Assembly: GCA_031274995.1 (NCBI GenBank)
Contig: JAISPJ010000060.1
Coordinates: 1 to 39,327, forward strand
Length of the DNA: 39,327 nucleotides
From: Azoarcus sp.
GTDB taxonomy: Bacteria; Pseudomonadota; Gammaproteobacteria; Burkholderiales; Rhodocyclaceae
Direction of reading: 5' to 3'
Shown piece by piece: positions 15,201 to 22,854 of this stretch. The first letter of the stretch is position 1. Every line of letters starts with the position of its first letter. A model generated the notes under the pieces. The model was not told where the DNA came from. It ran no database searches and worked only from the letters and a program-made list of their open reading frames with translations. The position numbers and the translations under genes are program-made.

Positions 15201-16476
15201 CGATGTCCAGAATGAAATCGACTTCCGGCAGGAAATGCTTTGCCGCCTTGTAGTGCGCGATGGTTTCCACTTCCGAATAATCGAGCTTGAAGGCTTCCCG
15301 GATCAGTGCCTCGCCATAACCCGTTGTGGAAGAAGCCGCGATGCGCGCGCCTTCAGGCAGCCTGGCGTAGATGTCTTCGAGGATGCCGCGCACGACCCTG
15401 ACGGGGTTGCCTTCGTTGCTGCTGTAATACGTGTAGAGCAGTTCGAGGTTTTCCCCGAGCAGTACCGCCTTGGTCGTGGTCGAACCGCCATCGATGCCAA
15501 GGAATACCGGGCCACGATAGTCCTCGAGATGGCCTTGCCTGACCCGCGTATTTTCGTGCCGCGCGAAAAATGCCCGGCGTTCTGCGTCATCGAGAAAGAA
15601 CGGACGCAGGGCGCTTGCCCCCAGGACGGTCAGGCCCGCCAGCTTTCTGAACGCCGCCCGCACTTCTCCGAACGGGCGCATTTCCTTTTCTGCCCCATGC
15701 AAGGCAGCGCCAATGGCGACGAAGAGTTCACTGTCTTCGATTTGTACCTGGTTTTCCGGCTTGACGGCGAGCGTCTCGATGAAGCGGTTCCTGAGTTCCG
15801 GCAGGAAATTGAGGGGTCCGCCCAAGAAGGCGACATTGCCGCAAATTTTGCGTCCGCAGGCCAAACCGCCGATTGTTTGATGCACGACTGCCTGGAACAC
15901 CGACCGCGCAATGTCTTCGCGTGCCACTCCCTCGTTGAGCAGGGGTTGCACGTCCGTTTTGGCGAACACGCCGCAACGCGCCGCTATCGGGTATATGTTC
16001 TTGGCGCGGGCCGCCAGTTTATCCAAACCCTGCGCATCGGTCTTGAGCAACACTGCCATCTGGTCGATGAACGCTCCCGTCCCCCCGGCGCATGAGCCGT
16101 TCATCCGCTGTTCAACGCCGTTCGTGAAGAACGTGATCTTGGCGTCTTCGCCGCCCAACTCGATGGCCACGTCTGTTTGCGGCGCACACTCCTCGATGGC
16201 TCTGGCGCAGGCGATGACTTCCTGCACGAAAGAAAAGCCGAGCATCCCGGCCATGCCCACACCGCCGGAACCGGTCAGCACCACGGAGACACAGGTTTCC
16301 TGGCCCAAGACACCATTGGTCGCAAGGGCTTCAAGACAGCGCTCCGCCGTCTTGCGTACTTCGGCAAAATGGCGGGTGTACGACCTGAACACCAACCCGC
16401 CCCGCCCATCCAGCACAACAACCTTGACAGTCGTCGAGCCGACGTCAATGCCGACGCGATACCAATCTTTGCACAC
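12202..16476 (-). CDS. Giant acyl-CoA dehydratase activase fusion (BadF/HgdC x2, DUF2229, HgdB-like)
   Basis: A 1424-residue cytoplasmic protein. Part 1 (about 1-270) is an ASKHA ATPase: VGIDVGSTTVKVVVLD, ELGGEDAKITFF, NGSCAGGTGAFID. Part 2 (about 325-590) repeats it: FLGIDGGSTTTKAVLLG, DIGGQDMKCLRI, NEACSSGCGSFIETFA. In 2-hydroxyacyl-CoA dehydratase activators this fold couples ATP hydrolysis to low-potential electron transfer from a 4Fe-4S cluster. A cysteine cluster CRLCTNTC...GNRC (about 608-640) follows, then DUF2229 (RGVIGVPRALNIFENYPLW, about 672), then dehydratase-like segments with TQTGGGCRATNYVGF (about 1095) and MQPFACIPNHISGKG (about 1350). The GTG start has GCGAGG five bases upstream. 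No CoA-transferase or separate dehydratase subunit is nearby. Substrate unknown. Confidence 0.9.
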   Translation of the reverse strand: MCKDWYRVGIDVGSTTVKVVVLDGRGGLVFRSYTRHFAEVRKTAERCLEALATNGVLGQETCVSVVLTGSGGVGMAGMLGFSFVQEVIACARAIEECAPQTDVAIELGGEDAKITFFTNGVEQRMNGSCAGGTGAFIDQMAVLLKTDAQGLDKLAARAKNIYPIAARCGVFAKTDVQPLLNEGVAREDIARSVFQAVVHQTIGGLACGRKICGNVAFLGGPLNFLPELRNRFIETLAVKPENQVQIEDSELFVAIGAALHGAEKEMRPFGEVRAAFRKLAGLTVLGASALRPFFLDDAERRAFFARHENTRVRQGHLEDYRGPVFLGIDGGSTTTKAVLLGENLELLYTYYSSNEGNPVRVVRGILEDIYARLPEGARIAASSTTGYGEALIREAFKLDYSEVETIAHYKAAKHFLPEVDFILDIGGQDMKCLRIRDGIIDSILLNEACSSGCGSFIETFAQALEMPVDEFAREALASQAPADLGSRCTVFMNSSVKQAQKEGASVADISAGLSYAVVKNALIKVIKIKNPEELGRNIVVQGGTFYNDSVLRAFELISGREAVRPDIAGLMGAFGSALIAKERWQGQDVSSMLQAESLCNFEVKHSQARCRLCTNTCAMTVNRFPDGRKLISGNRCERGLGKQNASDELPNLYAYKYELMFAYEPVRDAPRGVIGVPRALNIFENYPLWFTFLTELGFEVRLSSPSSRALLEQGADTLPSDTVCYPAKLVHGHIVDLIEQGAKSIFYPCIPFEQKEFADSNNSYNCPVVTSYPELIRNNIDLKESGVVLVQPFLSLESEKKLAQQLMRVFPDIAPPEIRRALGLAWAEQTRVKTEIARKGEEALDYIKETGRHGIILAGRPYHIDPAIHHGIPQLITSLGMAVFSEDSVAHLGKLDWPLRVVDQWTYHARLYRAAALAAREPALDVIHLNSFGCGLDAVLVEQVQEILAHRNQIYTGIKIDEGSNLGAARIRVRSLKAALEERGARLPAQIIHFHTPQRKTHPTFTREMRDYKTILIPQMSPMHFQFLEPALTACGYRVKVLEDVSARAIDLGLRFVNNDACYPSIIIVGQIIEALKSGEYDPARTAVMITQTGGGCRATNYVGFMRKAFQDAGLSDVPVISFNMLGMDKHDGFELSLSMLNRLMMAVVYGDLFKQVLFRTRPYEKEAGSADALYEKWVIRCKEAVSRGSFRHFGRLIHDIVRDFDTLPLTGERKPRIGLVGEILVKFHPGANNDIVRIIEQEGGETVMPGLMDFLLYCAYDYDFNYRVLSQSRLAALAGNAAIKAMDFYRRDMRKAFSASERFTAPPTIAQIALGAAPFLSRGNQSGEGWFLTGEMVKLIEHGVPNIVCMQPFACIPNHISGKGVIKALKARYPDANITSIDYDPGASEVNQLNRIKLMLSVAFKNMRQNREDVAEEDFTRSA

Positions 16477-16603
16477 ACCTGCCTCGCAAAAGGGTTCCGA
16501 AACCCCTCATATGAAAACTCTTGGGCTATCCCGCCATTCTACCAAACATCAACAGACAAAAAAGAACGTCCCGGATTACCCTCGCAAGATCCAGATCTGT
16601 GTG

Positions 16604-16641
16604 GACAAGCCGAAAAACAGTTGACAAGCCGAAAAACAGTT
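16604..16641. repeat. Perfect 19-bp tandem duplication
   Basis: The unit GACAAGCCGAAAAACAGTT occurs twice head to tail with no mismatch (16604-16622 and 16623-16641). It lies between the divergent giant activase and trxA. It may be a recent slippage duplication or a doubled regulator site. Confidence 0.85.
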
Positions 16642-16700
16642 GCATCGACGGCCATTTATTCCTTCAGTAAGAAAAAATCCACACAATTCTGACGATAGCC

Positions 16701-16729
16701 TTGACTGCCGCGCATTCATCGCATACCTT
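16701..16729 (+). promoter_or_regulatory. Weak candidate trxA promoter
   Basis: TTGACT (16701-16706), a 17-bp spacer and TACCTT (16724-16729) resemble a sigma70 promoter with a good -35 and a poor -10. It would give a leader of about 135 bases for trxA. This is consensus matching only. Confidence 0.3.
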
Positions 16730-16871
16730 AGCAGGCATTCTGTACGGGCGTGGTTCCTTGAGCCCGTTTCCAGCGAACAAGAGGCGGCGCACAAGATGCA
16801 GCTTATATCCGCCCGAACTCCAGAGCCTTTTTCCAGCGAGCGGTTTTCTGACCCCTCTCCTGCGAGACATT

Positions 16872-17198
16872 ATGAGCGAGCATATCCACTCTGTAACAGA
16901 CGGCGACTTCGAGACCGAAGTATTGAATTCCCCGCTTCCTGTGCTGGTTGACTACTGGGCCAGTTGGTGCGCCCCTTGCAGGGCGCTTGCGCCCGTGCTC
17001 GATGACATTTCCGCTGATTACGATGGCCGACTCAAGATTGCCAAGATCGACATCGACAAAAACCAGCGAATCCCTGCCAACTATGGCGTCCGCAACATCC
17101 CGACCCTCATGCTGTTCAAGGATGGCGGCCTTGTGGCCACCAAAGTCGGGCTTCTTTCCAAAACTCAACTGACTTCCTTCATTGACTCCCACATCTAA
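16872..17198 (+). CDS. trxA: Thioredoxin
   Basis: A 108-residue cytoplasmic disulfide reductase of standard TrxA length. The active site is WCAPC (Cys33, Cys36) within [16 protein letters not shown]; the residue after Cys33 is Ala where the classical TrxA has Gly, a substitution likely to change redox potential slightly. The cis-proline motif [11 protein letters not shown] and the preceding KIDIDKNQ strand are intact. The start is the ATG at 16872; the longer open frame upstream is not protein-like. It is followed by rho, the same order as in E. coli, and the rho reading frame opens inside its last codons. Confidence 0.95.
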   Translation: MSEHIHSVTDGDFETEVLNSPLPVLVDYWASWCAPCRALAPVLDDISADYDGRLKIAKIDIDKNQRIPANYGVRNIPTLMLFKDGGLVATKVGLLSKTQLTSFIDSHI

Positions 17199-18660
17199 CA
17201 AACCGGATTCTGCCCAGGCCCGTGCTCGCGGGACACAGCGCACCCGCCGCCGGGGTCCCCGGCACCGCGACGGAAATTCTGCTCCTGCTTATACCGGCCT
17301 GCCTGCCGACGATGACTTGCTTGACGAGTCTTCGGACGAACCGGGTGCGAACGCATCGAACGTCCCGGCGTTGCATCTTTCCGAACTCAAGGCGTTGCAC
17401 GTCAGCGAGTTGCTGGAGATGGCCGTCGCCAACAACATCGAAGGCGCCAACCGGCTGCGCAAGCAGGACCTCATCTTTGCCTTGCTGAAAAACCGCGCCC
17501 GCAAGGGCGAGCCGATCTGTGCTTATGGCGCGCTTGAAGTTCTGTCCGATGGCTTTGGCTTCCTGCGCTCGCCCGATACCTCCTATCTTGCGGGAACCGA
17601 CGACATTTACGTCTCGCCCTCGCAGATACGGCGCTTCAATCTGCGTACCGGTGACACCATCGAAGGGGAGATTCGCACGCCGAAAGACGGCGAGCGTTAT
17701 CTCGCGCTCACCAAGTTCGACAAGATCAACGGACGCCCGCCGGAGGAGTGCAAGAGCAAAATCCTGTTCGAGAACCTCACCCCGTTGCACCCGGACGAGT
17801 GCCTGCGGCTCGAGCGCGACATGCGCGGCGAAGAAAATATCACCAGCCGTGTCATCGACATGATCGCGCCCGTCGGCAAGGGGCAACGCGGTCTGATCGT
17901 TGCTCCGCCCAAGACCGGCAAGACCGTGATGCTGCAACACATCGCGCATGCCATCACGGCCAACCATCCTGATGTCGAACTCATTGTGCTGCTCATCGAC
18001 GAGCGTCCCGAAGAAGTCACCGAGATGCAACGCTCTGTCAAAGGCGAAGTCGTTGCCTCGACCTTCGATGAACCGCCGACGCGCCACACCCAGGTGGCCG
18101 AAATGGTCATTGAAAAGGCCAAGCGGCTCACCGAGCACAAAAAGGATGTTGTTATCCTGCTCGACTCGCTCACGCGGCTTGCGCGCGCCTACAACACCGT
18201 CGTCCCTGCCTCCGGCAAAGTGCTCACCGGCGGCGTGGATGCCAACGCCCTGCAAAAGCCCAAACGGTTTTTCGGTGCGGCGCGCAATATCGAAGAAGGC
18301 GGCTCCCTCACCATTCTCGCCACCACGCTGATCGAAACCGGCAGCCGCATGGACGACGTGATCTACGAAGAATTCAAGGGAACCGGCAATCTGGAGTTGC
18401 ACCTCGACCGCCGCATGGCGGAAAAGCGCGTCTATCCGGCAATCAACGTCAACCGCTCCGGGACCCGGCGCGAAGAATTGCTGATGAAGCCGGATGTCCT
18501 GCAAAAAGTGTGGATACTGCGCAAGCTTCTCTACGGCATGGATGAAGTCGACGCGATGGAATTCCTGCTCGACAAAGTGCGCGCCACCAAGAGCAACGCC
18601 GAATTCTTCGACGCCATGCGCTCCGGGGGCGCTGACGCATCCCGCGCACGGAGCGCCTGA
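17182..18660 (+). CDS. rho: Transcription termination factor Rho, with possible N-terminal extension
   Basis: A hexameric RNA-dependent ATPase/helicase that ends transcription. The core is complete: N-terminal [12 protein letters not shown], primary RNA-binding [34 protein letters not shown], Walker [22 protein letters not shown], Walker [16 protein letters not shown], and [18 protein letters not shown] with the R-loop beyond. The canonical Rho start (M)[17 protein letters not shown] falls at a TTG codon at 17371 (429 residues). The frame stays open back to a TTG at 17182 (492 residues), adding an Arg-rich tail ([13 protein letters not shown]) and an acidic stretch; this overlaps trxA by 17 bp. 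Which start is used is unclear. The usual FGDG before LEVL is replaced by CAYG. Confidence 0.95.
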   Translation: MTPTSNKPDSAQARARGTQRTRRRGPRHRDGNSAPAYTGLPADDDLLDESSDEPGANASNVPALHLSELKALHVSELLEMAVANNIEGANRLRKQDLIFALLKNRARKGEPICAYGALEVLSDGFGFLRSPDTSYLAGTDDIYVSPSQIRRFNLRTGDTIEGEIRTPKDGERYLALTKFDKINGRPPEECKSKILFENLTPLHPDECLRLERDMRGEENITSRVIDMIAPVGKGQRGLIVAPPKTGKTVMLQHIAHAITANHPDVELIVLLIDERPEEVTEMQRSVKGEVVASTFDEPPTRHTQVAEMVIEKAKRLTEHKKDVVILLDSLTRLARAYNTVVPASGKVLTGGVDANALQKPKRFFGAARNIEEGGSLTILATTLIETGSRMDDVIYEEFKGTGNLELHLDRRMAEKRVYPAINVNRSGTRREELLMKPDVLQKVWILRKLLYGMDEVDAMEFLLDKVRATKSNAEFFDAMRSGGADASRARSA

Positions 18661-18922
18661 CCGGTTGCCTGTTGTACGGCCTGGCTTTGCGCTGAACGCG
18701 AAGCGTGAAAAATAATGTCGCCTTCATTGACGGCGGGTAGCGGTTGCAACCCGCCGATGTGTTCCCCGCAACCTGCGGCGGTTTTGCCTCCCGGGAACGC
18801 TTTGTATTGTTGCCAGCGAACCCCCCCTTCCTGACCGGTCACGAGCATTGTCGGCAACACGCTCGACACCAGCCGCAAGCCCGACTCCAGGCGACAGGTC
18901 ATTTTCCGGATCGACATCATTT
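18661..18922. other. Low-information region after rho
   Basis: No clear gene. On the minus strand an open frame starts at 18926 (MKMMSIRKMTCRLES), overlaps the end of the creD-like frame as ATGA and runs to 18531 inside rho. Its middle (VRWQQYKAFPGGK, GGLQPLPAVNEGDIIFHA) reads somewhat like protein, but I recognise no family. It could be a small gene coupled to the former creD. No strong terminator for rho is visible. Confidence 0.4.
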
Positions 18923-19075
18923 TCATTCTCCCGTGGCCTGAGTCGCTGTTTCGCCCTGTTTCAACGGGTACCAGTCGAGGCGGCGGGCGCTCGACATGGC
19001 GGCGGCAAGTGCTGCAAATAAGACGAAACTGCCCATGAGCAGAGCCATGTCCTCCAGTTGCAGGATAGCAAAGGG
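18923..19075 (-). pseudogene. CreD-like inner membrane protein, C-terminal remnant
   Basis: On the minus strand the frame reads FAILQLEDMALLMGSFVLF, then AALAAAMSSARRLDWYPL, then a short tail and stop. This matches, from memory, the last membrane helix and the end of CreD (Cet), whose C-terminus has LLQxEDYALLxG...LF..LA..M..TRRxDWY. Only about 50 residues are left of a protein that is normally about 450; the codons upstream (to 19174) show no CreD character. The other CreD helices are absent, so this is a truncated relic between rho and mraZ. The exact left edge is approximate. Confidence 0.55.
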
Positions 19076-19303
19076 GGGCGCGGAAGTGATTATGGAAGTC
19101 GCGGCAGTCCGGTAAGCAAAATTCTTTTGCTCCTGCGCCCCGGCCCGGCGCTCCCGGATGCTATTCTCTCCCAAGACGTCGCGATAGTTTTTGTCCCACT
19201 TTTCCCCACACCTTTCGCAGGGCGTTCAAAGTCTAATGTGTTTCTTCAGGAAATAAATGCATCAGCCTTGATTTGCAATGATTTCTGGCTTTAGTGTGAA
19301 AAA

Positions 19304-19321
19304 AGCATGAATATTCATGCT
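19304..19321. promoter_or_regulatory. Perfect 18-bp palindrome upstream of mraZ
   Basis: AGCATGAAT/ATTCATGCT is a perfect dyad with no spacer, in an AT-rich patch. It is flanked by A-runs and an outer inverted repeat GTGAAA (19296-19301) / TTTCAC (19330-19335), followed by seven T. Dyads without a loop usually bind dimeric proteins; as RNA it would be a poor hairpin. It lies 112 bp before the mraZ ATG. Confidence 0.6.
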
Positions 19322-19351
19322 AAAAATAGTTTCACTTTTTTTCTGAAATGG

Positions 19352-19381
19352 ACGACAATCGGAATTGTAGAGGGGTATATA
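19352..19381 (+). promoter_or_regulatory. Candidate mraZ promoter
   Basis: ACGACA (19352-19357), an 18-bp spacer and TATATA (19376-19381) form a sigma70-like pair. The -10 abuts the first GTGGG repeat of the proposed MraZ operator, so bound MraZ would block the start of transcription. Consensus fit is moderate. Confidence 0.45.
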
Positions 19382-19417
19382 GTGGGTTTTTGTGGTGCAC
19401 GGTGTGTTTTCCGTGTG
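19382..19417 (+). promoter_or_regulatory. MraZ operator (GTG repeat array)
   Basis: Direct repeats GTGGG (19382), GTGGT (19392), GTGTG (19402) and GTGTG (19413) are spaced 10, 10 and 11 bp. This fits the known MraZ site of TGGG-like repeats with 5-base spacers found before mraZ in other bacteria. It sits 16-51 bp before the mraZ start, where it would allow negative autoregulation of the whole dcw operon. Confidence 0.7.
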
Positions 19418-19432
19418 TAAGCAGGGGGAACG

Positions 19433-19876
19433 ATGTTCCAGGGGGCTTCTGCGCTCAGTCTTGATGCCAAGAATCGGCTTGCAATTCCGAGCAGGCATCG
19501 TGAGGCGTTAGTATCAGGCGATGGGCAGATCGTGATGACAGCCCATCCGCACGGTTGCCTGCTGGTCTACCCCGTTCCCGCCTGGGAGCCGATCCGCGAT
19601 CAGGTTTTGCGTGCGCCCAGTCTCGATCCCCGTGCAGCTTTATTGAAGCGTTTGCTCGTCGGTTATGCCCAGGAAGAGACGCTCGATAATGCCGGGCGGG
19701 TGCTCATCAAGCCGGAGTTGCGTAAATATGCCGGGCTGGAAAAACAGGTCTGGCTGGTCGGACAAGGTTCGCATTTTGAACTGTGGTCGGACGAGAACTG
19801 GCAGCGCCAGCAGCAGGCAATGATGGCGCTGACTGAGACCGGGTTGCCTCAGGGCTTTGAGACTCTGGCTTTATAG
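19433..19876 (+). CDS. mraZ: Transcriptional regulator MraZ
   Basis: A 147-residue ring-forming DNA-binding protein, first gene of the dcw cluster. It shows the duplicated SpoVT-AbrB fold: [21 protein letters not shown] in the first half and [20 protein letters not shown] in the second. The R(L/V)xIPxxxR-type motif occurs in both. AGGGGGAA lies just before the ATG. MraZ represses its own operon by binding GTG-rich repeats, which are present upstream. Confidence 0.96.
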   Translation: MFQGASALSLDAKNRLAIPSRHREALVSGDGQIVMTAHPHGCLLVYPVPAWEPIRDQVLRAPSLDPRAALLKRLLVGYAQEETLDNAGRVLIKPELRKYAGLEKQVWLVGQGSHFELWSDENWQRQQQAMMALTETGLPQGFETLAL

Positions 19877-19886
19877 GAGGGCGACC

Positions 19887-20822
19887 ATGCATGTCGCCGT
19901 GTTGCTCCACGAAGCGGTTGATGCCTTGGCGGTCAAGGGGGATGGCGTCTATGTCGACGCCACTTTTGGCCGTGGCGGGCATAGCCGAGAAGTGCTTGCC
20001 AGACTGGGGGCTGCGGGCAGGCTCGTCGCGCTTGACCGCGATCCGCTTGCCATTGAGGCAGGCCGTTCCATCAACGACCCGCGCCTGTCTCTCGTCCATA
20101 CCCCGTTCAGTGAACTAGGCACAGCGCTGGATCGGATCGGCATTGGCAGGATCGACGGCGTGCTGCTCGATCTCGGCGTTTCTTCGTCTCAGCTCGACGA
20201 TGCGGCGAGAGGTATGAGTTTTCGTTTTGACGCGCCGCTCGACATGCGCATGGATACCAGCCGTGGACAGACTGCGGCGCAATGGCTGGCGGGGGCATCC
20301 GTCGCCCAAATCACGGAGGTGCTCAGGGAGTATGGAGAAGAACGGTTTGCTTATGCGATTGCAAAGGCGATTGCAACTGCTCGGACAGGGGGAGTTGTTG
20401 CGACCACGGGACAACTTGCCGAGATCGTGGAAAAGACGGTCCGTACGCGCGAGCCGGGGCAGCACCCGGCGACACGCAGCTTCCAGGCTGTACGGATTTT
20501 CATTAATCAGGAACTCGAAGAACTGAGCCGGGTATTGCCGGTGTGCGTGGAACGGTTGCAGCCCGGCGGGCGGCTCGTGGTCATCAGTTTTCATTCGCTC
20601 GAAGACCGTATCGTCAAGCGTTTCATGCGTGACGAGGCAAATCCGCCACGCCTGCCGCCACGCCTGCCGGTGAAGGCGGCAGATATGCCCCTCCCGCGCC
20701 TCGCCCTGGTGGGGCGCGCCCGGCGTCCCTGCGCGGGTGAGGTAACGAACAATCCGCGTGCGCGCAGCGCAGTAATGCGGGTGGCGGAACGCTGTACTGA
20801 ACGGGAGGGAAAGGCGGCATGA
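19887..20822 (+). CDS. rsmH: 16S rRNA N4-cytosine-1402 methyltransferase
   Basis: A 311-residue SAM-dependent enzyme (MraW/RsmH) that methylates N4 of C1402 in 16S rRNA, the same nucleotide whose ribose RsmI modifies. Motifs: [13 protein letters not shown], the SAM loop [58 protein letters not shown] and [16 protein letters not shown] perfect AGGAGG precedes the ATG at 19887; a second ATG follows at 19891 out of frame. It overlaps ftsL by ATGA. Both C1402 modifiers, rsmI and rsmH, are within about 9 kb here. Confidence 0.96.
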   Translation: MHVAVLLHEAVDALAVKGDGVYVDATFGRGGHSREVLARLGAAGRLVALDRDPLAIEAGRSINDPRLSLVHTPFSELGTALDRIGIGRIDGVLLDLGVSSSQLDDAARGMSFRFDAPLDMRMDTSRGQTAAQWLAGASVAQITEVLREYGEERFAYAIAKAIATARTGGVVATTGQLAEIVEKTVRTREPGQHPATRSFQAVRIFINQELEELSRVLPVCVERLQPGGRLVVISFHSLEDRIVKRFMRDEANPPRLPPRLPVKAADMPLPRLALVGRARRPCAGEVTNNPRARSAVMRVAERCTEREGKAA

Positions 20823-21100
20823 TCCGGTTCGATGCCTTCGTCATCACCCTGCTCATCGTGCTGGTTGTTGCCAGTGCGCTGGGAGTGGCTTCTTCGCAGC
20901 ATGAAGCCCGCCAGTTGCGCTCCGTGCTCGAACATGAACAAACCCGCGCACAAAACCTGGAAGTGGAATGGGGACGGCTGCAAATCGAACAAAGTACCCT
21001 GGTCGCCCATCGCCGGGTCGAAGCCATTGCGCGCGAACGTTTGGGAATGGTGTCACCGAATCTCGGGCAGATCATCGTGTTGGAGGGTGACAACCCATGA
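20819..21100 (+). CDS. ftsL: Cell division protein FtsL
   Basis: A 93-residue bitopic septal protein that joins FtsB and FtsQ and activates FtsWI. It has a very short cytoplasmic start (MIRFD), one membrane helix at about 6-25 ([19 protein letters not shown]), then a coiled coil ([23 protein letters not shown]) and the C-terminal [14 protein letters not shown] typical of FtsL. Position between rsmH and ftsI with 4-bp overlaps on both sides supports the call despite low family sequence identity. Confidence 0.93.
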   Translation: MIRFDAFVITLLIVLVVASALGVASSQHEARQLRSVLEHEQTRAQNLEVEWGRLQIEQSTLVAHRRVEAIARERLGMVSPNLGQIIVLEGDNP

Positions 21101-22854
21101 GCCGGAGCGGGAAACCCGTTACCTTCAATCACAATCCCCTGCTCCAGCTTTGCCTGTCGCGGTGGCGCGCCCGTCTGGTGCTGGTCGCATTGCTTGCGGG
21201 CATGGGCGTGCTGATGGGGCGTTCGCTCTATCTGCAGGGCGTGCATAACGAATTCCTGCAAGCCAAGGGTGAATTACGCTATACGCGGATACTCGAAGTG
21301 CCCGCCACGCGCGGTCGTATCGCCGACCGTAATGGCACCCTGCTGGCGGTCAGTACGCCGGTCAGTTCGATCTGGGCGCTTCCGTCCGATGCCAGCCAGC
21401 TTGAACCGGGGCAGTTGCGGCAGCTTGCGCAGTTGCTCGAAATGAACGTTTCTGAACTCAATGCCCGTATTGCGGGCGGGCGCGATTTCGTTTTTCTCAA
21501 GCGCCAGGTGTCTCCTGAACTCGCGGGCAAAGTTGCGGCGCTCAATCTGCCCGGTATTTACCAGCAGAACGAGTTTCGCCGCTATTACCCAAGCGGTGAA
21601 GTCATGGCGCACATGCTCGGGTTTACCAGCGTCGAGGATCATGGGCAGGAAGGTGTCGAACTGGCGTTCGAGCGGCTGCTTGCTGGTCAGGCAGGATCCC
21701 GGCGGGTCGTCAAGGACAGGCGCGGGCAGGTGGTGGAAGACGTGCAATCTATCCGCCTGCCGCGCGATGGCGAAGACGTGGCGCTGGCAATGGATGCCAG
21801 GATTCAGTACCTGGCCTATTCCGCACTGCGCGAGGCAGTGCGGCAGCATCGCGCCAAGGCAGGCTCGGTGGTGGTGGTCGACGTTCGCACGGGGGAGGTG
21901 CTGGCGCTCGTCAATGCGCCAGCCTTCAACCCCAATAACCGCACCCATCTCAGCGGAGAACAACTGCGCAACCGGGTATTTACCGACACCTTCGAGCCTG
22001 GTTCGGTCATGAAGCCTTTCATTGCCGCGATGGCGATTGAAAGCGGCAAGTTCCGCGCCACAACGTCGATCGATACCAACTCCGGCAGCTTCAATATCGG
22101 TAGCAGCATGATTCACGACACGCATCCCTACCGCATGCTTACGGTGGCCGAGGTTATCCAGAAATCCTCCAACATCGGCGCGGCAAAGATAGGGCTGGCG
22201 TTTGAGCCGGAATACATGTGGGCGCTTTTCGACCGGCTCGGTTTCGGTTCGCCGCCCGGCATGGGTTTTCCCGGCGAGGCGAGCGGCAATCTGCGTCCGG
22301 CCAAAACCTGGAAGCCGATCGAGCAGGCAACGATGTCCTACGGCCACGGCATTTCAGTTTCGCTGATCCAGATTGCCCGTGCCTATCTTGCGCTCGCACG
22401 CGATGGCGATCTCGTACCGCTGTCGCTGACCCGCGTCGATACGCTGCCGGTCGGCGTGCAAGTATTTTCACCTCGGGTGGCGCGCGAGGTGCGGCAGATC
22501 ATGGAAACGGTCGTGAGTCCGGGCGGCACTGCCGTCCGCGCCCAAGTCTCGGGCTACCGTGTGGCAGGCAAGACGGGAACCGCCAACAAAGTCGAAGACG
22601 GGCGCTATGTCAATAAATACGTTTCGTCCTTCATCGGCCTCGCGCCGGTGTCGAACCCGAGGTTGATTGTGGCAGTAATGATCGATGATCCCTCTGTCGA
22701 TCAGCATTTCGGCGGCATGGTGGCCGCGCCGGTGTTCTCGCAGGTGACAGAAGGTGCCTTGCGTGCGCTGGGCGTGGCTCCCGATATGCCGCTTGCGCCC
22801 TTGCAGTTGACGGCGATGGGCACTGAACGGGCGCCGGCTGGGGAGGGCATGTGA
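21097..22854 (+). CDS. ftsI: Peptidoglycan D,D-transpeptidase FtsI (PBP3)
   Basis: A 585-residue septal class B penicillin-binding protein. A short cytoplasmic tail, one TM helix (LVLVALLAGMGVLMGRSLYL, about 28-47), then a PBP dimerisation domain starting RYTRILEVPATRGRIADRNG. The transpeptidase domain has the acyl-Ser motif SVMKPF near 304, SSN near 358 and KTGTAN near 491. The start overlaps ftsL by 4 bp. Together with FtsW it builds septal peptidoglycan. Confidence 0.96.
   Translation: MSRSGKPVTFNHNPLLQLCLSRWRARLVLVALLAGMGVLMGRSLYLQGVHNEFLQAKGELRYTRILEVPATRGRIADRNGTLLAVSTPVSSIWALPSDASQLEPGQLRQLAQLLEMNVSELNARIAGGRDFVFLKRQVSPELAGKVAALNLPGIYQQNEFRRYYPSGEVMAHMLGFTSVEDHGQEGVELAFERLLAGQAGSRRVVKDRRGQVVEDVQSIRLPRDGEDVALAMDARIQYLAYSALREAVRQHRAKAGSVVVVDVRTGEVLALVNAPAFNPNNRTHLSGEQLRNRVFTDTFEPGSVMKPFIAAMAIESGKFRATTSIDTNSGSFNIGSSMIHDTHPYRMLTVAEVIQKSSNIGAAKIGLAFEPEYMWALFDRLGFGSPPGMGFPGEASGNLRPAKTWKPIEQATMSYGHGISVSLIQIARAYLALARDGDLVPLSLTRVDTLPVGVQVFSPRVAREVRQIMETVVSPGGTAVRAQVSGYRVAGKTGTANKVEDGRYVNKYVSSFIGLAPVSNPRLIVAVMIDDPSVDQHFGGMVAAPVFSQVTEGALRALGVAPDMPLAPLQLTAMGTERAPAGEGM

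Larger units (their letters stand above)
16477..16871. other. Divergent intergenic region, activase / trxA
   Basis: A 395-bp stretch between divergent starts, with no convincing gene. It must hold both promoters. Visible items are the 19-bp tandem duplication at 16604-16641 and a weak sigma70-like pair at 16701-16729. Short open frames here on both strands lack any protein-like character. Confidence 0.6.

Noticed and set aside
15091-16095. Plus-strand open frame of 334 codons inside the giant activase
   Set aside because: Shadow of the activase; residues are not protein-like and the activase domains are clear.
17179-18504. Minus-strand open frame of 441 codons opposite rho
   Set aside because: Antisense to conserved rho codons; no recognisable motif and no ribosome-binding site.
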